DNA from: Halobacteriovoraceae bacterium
GTDB lineage: Bacteria; Bdellovibrionota; Bacteriovoracia; Bacteriovoracales; Bacteriovoracaceae
DNA length: 64,000 nucleotides
Direction: 5' to 3'
Assembly: GCA_020635115.1 (NCBI GenBank)
Contig: JACKAK010000001.1
Span: forward strand, 186,001 to 250,000
The notes beneath the pieces are model-generated. The model was not told the DNA's origin. It made no database searches and saw nothing but the letters and a program-made list of their open reading frames with translations. How positions within the stretch are numbered: the first letter of the stretch is position 1; every line of letters starts with the position of its first letter. The position numbers and the translations under genes are program-made. Below are positions 16,859 to 25,847 of the stretch, piece by piece.

Positions 16859-18580
16859 TTAACCAATCATAATCCTTCCCTCAGGATAACTATACATTCC
16901 AATCATTTTTTTCTCTTCGCCCAATGCCAGAACTAGTGTAAGTGGACCTATCCTACCTATAAACATAAGAATGGCAATGCCCAATTTTCCTGCAACCGTT
17001 AGATAAGGTGTAATACCCAAGCTTAATCCAACTGTACCAGAAGCACTTAGAACCTCAAAAAAAATGGTCAAAAAAGGTTGGTCTTTTTCAAACTTCATAA
17101 GAAGTAAAATGAAAAAACTAGTTATTAAAATGGATATAAACGTCAAGGCCGTTGCCCTTACGACAATCGGTGGAGGAATGACACGGTCAAAGAGATTAAC
17201 TGATTTTCTCCCCTTTAGGGTTGAAATTATTGATTGTGTCAAAATCGCTAACGAAGTCGTCTTAACCCCGCCACCAGTTGAACCAGGACTCGCCCCTATA
17301 AACATAAAAAGGGTCATTCCGTAAAGTGTATAAGTGTTCAGATTGGTAAGAGGAACTGTGTTAAATCCTGCAGTTCTTAAAGTTACTGATTGAAAAACAG
17401 AGACCTGAATTTTTTCCCAGAGTGAGTACGAATCAAATGCGTTTAGAAACTCACCAAAAAATATCATAATTGTTCCACCTGCGGTGAGAGCAAAGCTAGT
17501 GATAAGAACAATTCTGGAGTGAAGTGAAAGTCTAACAAAACTTTTTCTGTGTTGAAAAACTTCCTTAAGTTCCTTTAAAACGATAAAACCAAGTCCTCCA
17601 AGAGTGATCAGAGCACCTACTGTTCCATGAATCAGGGGTCTAGTGGCATAGTTTTCAAGAGATGTATTAAAAAGAGAAAGACCCGCATTACAAAAGGCCG
17701 AAACCGAATGAAAAAAACCATAATAAAAGGCATTGCCGAAGTCATATCCTTCAAAAGTGAAGGCTATCGTTAAAACAATGCCACCCCAAAGTTCAATAAA
17801 AAAAGTATATTTAATAATATCTACGATCATGGCAATCAGTTCTTCAAGACTTGAGACATCAAGAAGATCTTGCATGATAACTCTGTTTTTCATATCCATA
17901 CTTCGACCGAGTAGGATGGTCATTGAGGCATAGAGAGTCATAATAGACAGCCCACCAATTTGGATAAGGATAAGGATAATAATTTGACCGAACAAACTAA
18001 AATGATCGGCCAAGGACAAAGTAGCAAGCCCTGTTACACATGTTGCCGAGGTTGACATAAAAAGAGCATCTATAAAAGGGGTCGTTACACCTTTGGATGA
18101 AGACACTGGTAACATAAGTAAGAAAGTGCCTAAGAGAATGACTCCACTAAAGGAAAGAAAAACAAGTTGCGCGGGTCTTAAGCTAATTTCTGAAAAGAGT
18201 GTCGTTCTATATTTTTTTACTTTCTTAGTCCCACCTGAATCGTAAAGAGTTAGTATAGATGAAAGTAAATGGGCCGAAGAGAGCCAAAAGGTAAATTGAA
18301 TATCTCCAAATGAAATGACCATTGGTATGAAGACAACAAAAGAGAAGACATGTTTGCGTAGGTATTCTTCAAAACTGGAAGTTTGAAGATAGTTTATAAG
18401 AACGACAAAGAATAATACAATTGGAACGAGATTGGTACCAACTTGCAAGGCCCTACCAATGAGTTCTTGGGACCAACTATTGGGCAACTTGTCATTTTGG
18501 TTAAGAGAGTACAGCAAAATAAAACTACCATTAACGAATAGTTCTAAGAGAAAAGGTAATTTCTGAATAAGACCAAACAT
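16859..18580 (-). CDS. TrkH/KtrB family potassium transporter
   Basis: Pore subunit for K+ uptake across the inner membrane. Four selectivity-filter loops typical of the superfamily can be read: STSATCVTGLATL, SVSAFCNAGLSLF, SVTLRTAGFNTVP and SASGTVGLSLG. Between the third and fourth repeats lies GASPGSTGGGVKTTS, the gate-associated loop. The protein is 573 residues; about 130 extra N-terminal residues form additional membrane segments before the core starts near RPAQLVFLSFSGVILLG, which resembles TrkH-like rather than minimal KtrB. It is followed by the RCK gene and the HAMP-PAS gene, forming a three-gene unit. Confidence 0.9.
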   Translation of the reverse strand: MFGLIQKLPFLLELFVNGSFILLYSLNQNDKLPNSWSQELIGRALQVGTNLVPIVLFFVVLINYLQTSSFEEYLRKHVFSFVVFIPMVISFGDIQFTFWLSSAHLLSSILTLYDSGGTKKVKKYRTTLFSEISLRPAQLVFLSFSGVILLGTFLLMLPVSSSKGVTTPFIDALFMSTSATCVTGLATLSLADHFSLFGQIIILILIQIGGLSIMTLYASMTILLGRSMDMKNRVIMQDLLDVSSLEELIAMIVDIIKYTFFIELWGGIVLTIAFTFEGYDFGNAFYYGFFHSVSAFCNAGLSLFNTSLENYATRPLIHGTVGALITLGGLGFIVLKELKEVFQHRKSFVRLSLHSRIVLITSFALTAGGTIMIFFGEFLNAFDSYSLWEKIQVSVFQSVTLRTAGFNTVPLTNLNTYTLYGMTLFMFIGASPGSTGGGVKTTSLAILTQSIISTLKGRKSVNLFDRVIPPPIVVRATALTFISILITSFFILLLMKFEKDQPFLTIFFEVLSASGTVGLSLGITPYLTVAGKLGIAILMFIGRIGPLTLVLALGEEKKMIGMYSYPEGRIMIG

Positions 18581-18691
18581 AATAGTATTTTAATCTGTAA
18601 ATGCTATGGATAATACATGGTGCATATTGCCCAAATAATACTGTTATGGCCATTGCTAAATCTATTTAAAATAAATTTTTGAATTTTAAAA

Positions 18692-20359
18692 TCAAGAAGC
18701 TTTCAAATGGTGCTTGCTTTGGTTATCTCTCATAGAAACAATTTTCTGAGTGCTAGAGTCAATTTTTGAGTCTTCTACACCTTTTAAAAGGAATTGTAAT
18801 GATTCTACGACAGTGTTTAGCGCAAGGGTTCTTTGTTTTAATTCGATAGAAGATTGTTGTGATTTTTGTGAGAGACTTGTTATCTGCACAGAACTTCCAT
18901 TGAGCTGTAAAATTGCACTAGAAATTTCTTCTGTTCCACTTGCTTGTTCATTTGATGCAATTGAAATTTCAGAGACTCTATCATTTACATTTCCAACATT
19001 TTTTAAAATATCTTCAAATACAGTTTTGCAGTCATTAGCTATTTTGACGCTTAAATTAACTTTTTCTTTTCCACTATCAGTATATTTTGTGATTCGAGAA
19101 GCTGAAGTATTTACTATAGTATTAACTTTATTAATACTGTTTCCAAGCAGTGAAGATATTTCAGTTGCTGCCTCTCCACTCATTTGAGCAAGATTACCAA
19201 CTTCTTCGGCCACAACAGCAAATCCTTTTCCGTTTTCCCCGGCTCTTGCGGCCTCTACTGAAGCATTAAATGACAAGAGTTTTGTTTGAAATACAATATC
19301 ATTTATAATTTGTGTTTTTTGTTCAATTTCTTTAATTAACTCTACAATTCCTTGAATTTCAGTATTATTTTTTTTCACCTCAGAGATAACATTATCACTG
19401 CTTTCAGCAACTTCATTGATTGCAACCATCATTTCTTCTATAGTTTTTTGACCTTCCATCACTTTGTTTTTGCTTACTTTGGATTGATCAAGGGAATAGC
19501 GAGTTGCTTCAGAATTTTTTTGAACCATAGTCGTTATTTCATCGATCGAAACAGAAGTCTCTTGAAGGGCCGCGGCCTGTTCTGATGACAGATCTGTTAA
19601 GCTATTACTTATTTCTTCTAGTGAATCTGATACCAAATCAACACTATCGACTTCTTTTGTAATGAGATTTACGATATTTGAAAGCTGTATTGTTAAATAA
19701 TTTGAAAACCAAATTGATCCAGTAAGTGTTAGTAGGGATATTATTAACGTAATTACGTATTGTATCACTGTAGTACTTTGATTTTTGGCCTCTAACTCTT
19801 TTGCTGATTCTTCATATTCCTTTCTGATACTTTTAACATTTGCTTCAATTAACTCTGTTGTTTTATCGGCCATTTGATCAATTACATCATCATACTTACC
19901 CATTTCTTTTTCGCCCATACGTTTTTCAATTGCTTCTAGAAGGCCAGTACCTGCATCATGAAGTATTTTAAGATTAGTGAGAACTTGATTTAGATTTTTT
20001 TCCTCAAATTCTGTGTCAACTGAATCAATTAGAATTTGTCTGTTACTCTCTATATAGATAGAAAAATTTTTATGAGCATTTTTTATATCTTCATCAACTT
20101 TTCCAGATTCTGCATCTATAATAGCATCCATATATTGAAGAGTTAGATGTGTTACCTTCTGCTTTAATTCTAAAGAAGTAGACAATTGCTTAAACCTAAT
20201 TGAACTAAGTTCTATTCCTGTTCTTATTGTAAAATTATTTAGTATTGAGAGTAAACTTCCAATCAGAACTAAGATCAATACCGAAAAAAAACCTGCAAAA
20301 ATTTTCTTTTTTAATGAAATGTTCGTATTCATAACCCAACTTTGAAAATGTTTTAACAT
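18692..20359 (-). CDS. Methyl-accepting chemotaxis protein
   Basis: Transmembrane chemoreceptor. TM1 lies at about residues 20-40 and TM2 at 198-219, flanking a periplasmic helical four-helix-bundle-type sensor. The cytoplasmic signalling domain runs from about 255 to 535 with the hairpin tip FQTKLLSFNASVEAARAGE and GFAVVAEEVGNLA, which bind CheA/CheW. SSEQAAALQETSVSIDE marks the first methylation helix. Only ~35 residues separate TM2 from this helix, too few for a standard HAMP domain, so signal coupling may be direct. No C-terminal CheR-tether pentapeptide is seen. The start may alternatively be ATG 20332. Confidence 0.92.
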   Translation of the reverse strand: MLKHFQSWVMNTNISLKKKIFAGFFSVLILVLIGSLLSILNNFTIRTGIELSSIRFKQLSTSLELKQKVTHLTLQYMDAIIDAESGKVDEDIKNAHKNFSIYIESNRQILIDSVDTEFEEKNLNQVLTNLKILHDAGTGLLEAIEKRMGEKEMGKYDDVIDQMADKTTELIEANVKSIRKEYEESAKELEAKNQSTTVIQYVITLIISLLTLTGSIWFSNYLTIQLSNIVNLITKEVDSVDLVSDSLEEISNSLTDLSSEQAAALQETSVSIDEITTMVQKNSEATRYSLDQSKVSKNKVMEGQKTIEEMMVAINEVAESSDNVISEVKKNNTEIQGIVELIKEIEQKTQIINDIVFQTKLLSFNASVEAARAGENGKGFAVVAEEVGNLAQMSGEAATEISSLLGNSINKVNTIVNTSASRITKYTDSGKEKVNLSVKIANDCKTVFEDILKNVGNVNDRVSEISIASNEQASGTEEISSAILQLNGSSVQITSLSQKSQQSSIELKQRTLALNTVVESLQFLLKGVEDSKIDSSTQKIVSMRDNQSKHHLKAS

Positions 20360-20484
20360 TTCAATTTTCGGATTATTTTCAAAATAGCTTAATTATGTAT
20401 CCCAAAAGAAGTAAACAAATATATAATACAAACCAATTTACAATAAATAGATGTATCCTATTTTTTTATTCAACTATTGTTCGC

Positions 20485-23073
20485 TCAATCATCTAAGTCT
20501 CTATTTGGATACCACTGATAAGGACTGTGAATTTCTTCAGTTAAACCGTCAAGCTCATCATCTATTTCATCTTGGAGACTCTTTATGTTTTGTGCTGAAT
20601 GGGCCTCTTTAACTTTTAAGAAAGGAATACCTAATTCTTTAAAGATAATTTCATCTAAATCCATATAGCTTTTATTCTCACTTTGCATTCTAGCAATAAC
20701 TTTGTTTCTAATATCTTCAACATAAGATGTTTCAAGAAATGGATTTTTAGCATTATTATAACCAGTAAAATCTTTTTCTACTTTTTCATAGAGTTTATTT
20801 GTTTCCCTAGTGTTATTTAAAAGCTGAAAAGATTTTCCAATTTTCTTTTCATTAAGTTTCTTGGCCAAATGTTTTTCAAAGAATTTGTTTCCAGATTCAT
20901 TTAATAATTCGCGATAACCCTGTTTTAAGGAACAGTTCAGTTGTCTTTTTGCCGTAAATCTCTGGATATAATCCATTGTTTTGAATAAAGTATACCCGCT
21001 AGTAATTGCAACCAAACTATTTAAATATGGTGCCAACTTTTGAATTTCTTGAGAGATTTTTTCAGATCTATCGATTTTCTCATCAGTATCAAAAAGTCCG
21101 TCCCAATCTATTTTGATATCATCATCTAGGAAAACAATTATTGTTCCTAACAAACCACCAATTGTTGCAAAAAAGGCACCTCCTCTGCATATTTTAGCTG
21201 GTTCAGATAAAATGTACTTTTGAATTACAGAATCCTGTAGCGATTTTGAAGTCATTTCTTTTATCATATTATTTTTCTGATACTGAGATGAAAAAATTCC
21301 TTTGTAATCTTCTTTATAAAATTCGATTAAATCATCTCTAAATTGTTGAGTCTCTACCTCCATGCCAGAAGTCAATTGGACAGATAAAGATCTGGCCATA
21401 TTCATATACCAATTACTTTGGAATTCACTAATCGCATTCTTTATTTTTGATTTAATTTTTTTGTCTTCTAAATTGATATTATACTCAGAAAGTTCAATCT
21501 GTATTTTTTCAATAATTTCTTGCAGTTCAGTTTCGATTTCAACTTTAGTTACATATCTTATATTTTCCCAAAACGTATAAAAAACTTTTGGATGTGAAGA
21601 GATCTTTTTTTGCAGAATTTTTAGAATTTCATCATCCCTTTTCTTATTTTTACCTAAATTACTCAAAGCACTCTTCATTCTTTCAGAAATAATTTCGTGT
21701 AATTTTAGAAGTGCTTTTGCAGCGACATTAACTCCAGAGACGTCCGCATCTTTAATTTTTTGGATCATCTCTTTTACAGTATTTGAATAAAATTCCTCTC
21801 CAATTTCTTTAACAATAACCTTATTGAGCTCTTTAATTACAGTATCATCAAACAATAATTCACTCGCCACATCAGATTCATTCTTTATTATTTTTAAAAT
21901 TATTGTCTTCATGAGATCTATACTATGATTCAAAACAACTGTATTTATTGTCTCATCTATTATTTTTGCTTTAAAAAATTTTGTGAAATTTATTAAATTT
22001 TTTCTTTCAATATCCTTACCTAAATTATTTAGATCTCTAAATACTATACCTAATTCTTCTGAGCTTTGACCTAAAACCGATAGTGGAGTCGATAAATCTG
22101 TACTATTACTACCAAGTTCCCATGCACCAATAATACGATTTCTTTTTCTTGTTTCAGAAATATCTGTGAACAATTCACTTACAACATCGTCAACATACTG
22201 TTGAGAAGTAAAAGTCTTATTTGCTAATGCATTTGGTTCGATAATAACTAAAACCTTTTTAGGGTGACTTTTTTTAAGTAATGCATTTAAGAGTTTCATT
22301 TCAGACATTGTTCTCGCATAATCACTTGTTAAAAATGCGACAACGACATTGCTCAGATCTACAATATTTTTTAGTTCGGTCTCACTTATATTAGAGTCCT
22401 TCAATGAAGGCGTATTGATAAAATGTAAATTTTTAAAACTAGATGCATAGCTAGATCGATAAAGTTTATAATGAGGAAAAATTCCTCCATTCTTATTCTT
22501 ATCAAAGAATGACATAAATTCCTTATCTCCACGAAAGGTTGTTGAAATGTCAGACTCTGGAATTGAAAATACGGAACCAAATTCACTTTCTGACATAGGA
22601 ATGTTTTTTGCACTTAAATTTTCAAAAAATGTAAACGCATATGAGGTAAGAACATTTGCATTGGATGGAGTTTTAAAAAGAACTCGTCCGTAAGAGGTGT
22701 CTCTGGTATAAACTGATAAATTTTGTATAAATCTTTTCTGGGAAATTTTTCCTTCACCAAACACAAGAATTTTTGCTCCCTTTAATTTTAGAGCATTTAA
22801 TCGCTTTTCAACTTCCGCAAGGTTTTGACGAGGCAATAGTTTAGATGTATTTTGATTATTTTGCGCATTTACAAGTATTTTTTTAAAATCATTCAAATCA
22901 ATTCTTGAATCATCTTCGCTTTTTTTTAGTTCAATTATATCTAGAATCCTAAGGAATATATCCTGCTCAAACTGTTTTGCCAGAGTCATTTTGGATTCAC
23001 ATACCTTAAGATCATTATCTATTGCTAGGGCCGAAAATGTTAGAAATACAATTAGATAACTAATAAATTTCAT
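20485..23073 (-). CDS. Exported dynamin-like pseudo-GTPase candidate, paralogue 1
   Basis: An 862-residue protein with a Sec signal (MKFISYLIVFLTFSALA). After a helical lead, residues ~101-117 (KILVFGEGKISQKRFIQNL) sit where a GTPase P-loop would be, but the GK[S/T] is lost. Residues ~217-226 (LHFINTPSLKD) resemble a DTPG switch, VVVAFLTSDYARTMSEMKLL follows as in dynamin-type G domains, and KKVLVIIEPN takes the place of the N/TKxD strand. A long helical region follows, then two hydrophobic segments (~630-649 and ~681-700) like a membrane paddle, and an acidic tail. Cysteines at ~25, ~629 and ~708 recur in both paralogues. The dynamin relation is my inference from motif order. Its role is unknown. 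Confidence 0.55.
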   Translation of the reverse strand: MKFISYLIVFLTFSALAIDNDLKVCESKMTLAKQFEQDIFLRILDIIELKKSEDDSRIDLNDFKKILVNAQNNQNTSKLLPRQNLAEVEKRLNALKLKGAKILVFGEGKISQKRFIQNLSVYTRDTSYGRVLFKTPSNANVLTSYAFTFFENLSAKNIPMSESEFGSVFSIPESDISTTFRGDKEFMSFFDKNKNGGIFPHYKLYRSSYASSFKNLHFINTPSLKDSNISETELKNIVDLSNVVVAFLTSDYARTMSEMKLLNALLKKSHPKKVLVIIEPNALANKTFTSQQYVDDVVSELFTDISETRKRNRIIGAWELGSNSTDLSTPLSVLGQSSEELGIVFRDLNNLGKDIERKNLINFTKFFKAKIIDETINTVVLNHSIDLMKTIILKIIKNESDVASELLFDDTVIKELNKVIVKEIGEEFYSNTVKEMIQKIKDADVSGVNVAAKALLKLHEIISERMKSALSNLGKNKKRDDEILKILQKKISSHPKVFYTFWENIRYVTKVEIETELQEIIEKIQIELSEYNINLEDKKIKSKIKNAISEFQSNWYMNMARSLSVQLTSGMEVETQQFRDDLIEFYKEDYKGIFSSQYQKNNMIKEMTSKSLQDSVIQKYILSEPAKICRGGAFFATIGGLLGTIIVFLDDDIKIDWDGLFDTDEKIDRSEKISQEIQKLAPYLNSLVAITSGYTLFKTMDYIQRFTAKRQLNCSLKQGYRELLNESGNKFFEKHLAKKLNEKKIGKSFQLLNNTRETNKLYEKVEKDFTGYNNAKNPFLETSYVEDIRNKVIARMQSENKSYMDLDEIIFKELGIPFLKVKEAHSAQNIKSLQDEIDDELDGLTEEIHSPYQWYPNRDLDD

Positions 23074-23184
23074 GAAAGCTCACCTTTTAAAATTTAACTT
23101 TCAGAACATAGCACATTGCAACATTTACATCAATCATTTGCGTAAATTCTATAAATGCACATATTTTTTATTTACAACCTAAAA

Positions 23185-25749
23185 CTATTTTTTTGTTTCC
23201 CAAGTGAAAGACCTATCATATTGCTCTTCAATAAGCTCTCCTTCTGATACTTCAATGAATTCACTTCTTTCTTGAGCTTCATTATTTATATTTTCAAGTG
23301 CTTGTGGATCTTCGTGCATAAATCTAATTAATTTAATAATTTCGAAATCTAGGTCAGACTGAGTAATTAGACCCTTTTTATTTTCAATAAATTCATGAAT
23401 TTTTTGCTCTATTCCAGTGATATATCTATCGCTAAGTAGCTCAAATTTTTGAATACTGTAATCTTTTGCAAACTTCCTAGTTCGCAAACTCAATTGACTT
23501 GAATCTTCAACGAGTTTTGAAAACAACGGGGTATTTTCAATTTTTTTATCACTAATTTTTGAGGTCAATTGATTCTCAAAAAAACCCTTTCCAGAGTTAA
23601 AAACTAGATCTCTATAACCTTGCTTTAAATTGCAACTTACTTGTTTATTCATTGAAGCATTCTGGATAAATTTTATTGTTTCAAATAGAGCATATCCTCC
23701 AGCAACGGCGATCATCCCTTTCTGATAGGGTTCTAATTCACTCATTTTTTGTGTAGCACTCTCTTCACCCTCATGATGAGATAATCCGGACACGTCGAGA
23801 TTATGATCATCTTCAAGAATCACAGCGATAGTCCCAATCAGACCTGCAATACTGGCCAGGTATAAACCATCTCGGCAAACTCTTGGCACTACTGGGAAAC
23901 TTAATTTTCCGATTTTTGAATTCGTTACTTGCTTAAATATTTTCTTATGGAGTCGGTTTTCATTCTCAGGGTATTGCGTGAATATACCTTTAAAACCTTG
24001 TTCAAAAAGACTAATTAAATCAACTCTAAACTTCTGAGTGTCTTCAGTGAGTGAGCGAGAAAACTTATTCGATAAACCTCGCACCATTTTGCCATACCAA
24101 GTATCCTGAAATTCTCTAATCGCTCCCTTTACCTTTGCTTCGACTTTAGAATCTTCCAAATTTACGTTTATTCGAGATAAATCAATTTGTATCAGCTTAA
24201 CAACTTCTTTGAGTTCTTCATTCATTTCTTCTTTACTAATATACTTAACTCTGTTCCAAAATGATTTAAAGAGATACTTTTGAGATGCATCAATTTCTTT
24301 TAAATATTCGGCAATTTCTAAAGAAAACTCTTCATCATTTTTGAAGCGTGCAATACTTTTTGTGATTATATTTTGTACTTCTAAAAGTACTTTTGCACTC
24401 ACATTTATTCCTGTGACTTCGGCACCTCTAATTTTTTGGGATACTTCATTTAGTTTCTTTAAATGAACATTTTGTTCAAATTCATTTCTTAGAATTTTTT
24501 TCATTCCCTTCAAAACTTTATCATTAAACAATATCTCTTCTAAATTTTTGGATTCATTGTATAGAATTTTTAAAATAATCGTTCTAAGAAAATTGATACT
24601 ATGGTTATAAACTATTTCATTAATTGCACCCTCTCTAACTTTGTCCCGAAAGAAGTGAGAAAAATCAACAATTCTGCGCTTATCAAATTCACTTGTTGAT
24701 TTATTCAGATCATTGAATACTTTTCTCAATTCAGGTGTTTGAAAATCATCAATTTTTAACGGAACAGCTCGAGGCGTTGTATTTGAAAAGTTATCCAATT
24801 TCCATGCCCCTAGGATTTCATTTTTACGTTTATCGTAAGGAAACAGTTCTCTAATCACATTCTGTACATACTCTTGAGGTGATAATTGAACTTTTTCAAA
24901 ATAATTATGACCTAAAACGATCAATACTTTTTTGTTTGGATATTTTTTTAAATATCTACCTAACCTCTTCATCTCATCAATTGTACTTTGATAATCTTCT
25001 GATAAAAAAGCAATAACGATATTACTACCTGCAACGATATTTCGAATCTTTTCATTTTTTAATTCAAAGTCTTCTAAAGAAGGTAAATTAATAAAGTGAA
25101 GGTTCTCATAAGCAGAAGAAAATGTTGTATGAAAAAGCTTGTGAGAAATAGATTTTAAGAGAAGATTCTTTAAATCTGAAAACTTTGCGTTTTTGTCACC
25201 AGTATTTTTCAAAAAATGAATATCATTTTTAGGAATTGAAAAAATATTACTAAGACCTTCTGCCGTTGCTTTCGTTTCGTTTGGGCCCTTCGCATTCTCA
25301 AAATAAGTAAAGGCCTCAGCAATTAAATCATGTTGATGTTCGGGAAGATCTGAGGCAGGTTGAATAAATTTACTATCATTCGTGTAGTGACCTAAATTAT
25401 AAAGAAATCTTTGCTGTGATTTTTTTCCATCTCCAAAAATAAGAATTCTTGCACCCTTCATATTTAAAGCAGAAAATCTCTCTTCAATTTCAACTAGATT
25501 TTTGGTTGGCAATATAGGTGATTCCGACTGCAATTTTTTTAACTTCAAAAACAGTCTTCTAAAATTATTTATATCAACCTTTTCCAAATTATCCACAAGG
25601 GGAGTATCAAGATAATCGACAATTTTAAAATATAAATCTAAATCTGAAATGCTACTTGATGAGAATTTGGACTGACAATTTCCAATCTCTTTATCTGAAG
25701 AAAAAACAGAGAAAGAAAAGACAAAGAGAGCTACTAAACAAATCTTCAT
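23185..25749 (-). CDS. Exported dynamin-like pseudo-GTPase candidate, paralogue 2
   Basis: An 854-residue paralogue of the gene just downstream, with signal peptide MKICLVALFVFSFSVFSS. It keeps the same order: degenerate P-loop RILIFGDGKKSQQRFLYNL (~101-119), switch-like LHFINLPSLEDF, IVIAFLSEDYQSTIDEMKRL, KKVLIVLGHN, a long helical stalk-like middle with IREFQDTWYGKMVRGLS, then VCRDGLYLASIAGLIGTIAVI and a second hydrophobic stretch YQKGMIAVAGGYALFETI. The three positionally conserved cysteines are present. The intergenic gaps to both paralogues are about 100 bases and AT-rich, so each may have its own promoter. A nucleotide-independent structural or membrane-shaping role in the periplasm is a guess only. 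Confidence 0.55.
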   Translation of the reverse strand: MKICLVALFVFSFSVFSSDKEIGNCQSKFSSSSISDLDLYFKIVDYLDTPLVDNLEKVDINNFRRLFLKLKKLQSESPILPTKNLVEIEERFSALNMKGARILIFGDGKKSQQRFLYNLGHYTNDSKFIQPASDLPEHQHDLIAEAFTYFENAKGPNETKATAEGLSNIFSIPKNDIHFLKNTGDKNAKFSDLKNLLLKSISHKLFHTTFSSAYENLHFINLPSLEDFELKNEKIRNIVAGSNIVIAFLSEDYQSTIDEMKRLGRYLKKYPNKKVLIVLGHNYFEKVQLSPQEYVQNVIRELFPYDKRKNEILGAWKLDNFSNTTPRAVPLKIDDFQTPELRKVFNDLNKSTSEFDKRRIVDFSHFFRDKVREGAINEIVYNHSINFLRTIILKILYNESKNLEEILFNDKVLKGMKKILRNEFEQNVHLKKLNEVSQKIRGAEVTGINVSAKVLLEVQNIITKSIARFKNDEEFSLEIAEYLKEIDASQKYLFKSFWNRVKYISKEEMNEELKEVVKLIQIDLSRINVNLEDSKVEAKVKGAIREFQDTWYGKMVRGLSNKFSRSLTEDTQKFRVDLISLFEQGFKGIFTQYPENENRLHKKIFKQVTNSKIGKLSFPVVPRVCRDGLYLASIAGLIGTIAVILEDDHNLDVSGLSHHEGEESATQKMSELEPYQKGMIAVAGGYALFETIKFIQNASMNKQVSCNLKQGYRDLVFNSGKGFFENQLTSKISDKKIENTPLFSKLVEDSSQLSLRTRKFAKDYSIQKFELLSDRYITGIEQKIHEFIENKKGLITQSDLDFEIIKLIRFMHEDPQALENINNEAQERSEFIEVSEGELIEEQYDRSFTWETKK

Positions 25750-25847
25750 ATATATAACCTTTATTGCGAATTAGCTCTGAATTATTGCGACGAATAAATA
25801 ATGTCAACATTTCTTTAATAAAGTGAGATAAATAAAATAATATATAT

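Noticed and set aside
18750..19187. 145-codon plus-strand frame
   Set aside because: It is antisense to the MCP signalling domain, whose heptad codon pattern commonly leaves the opposite strand open.
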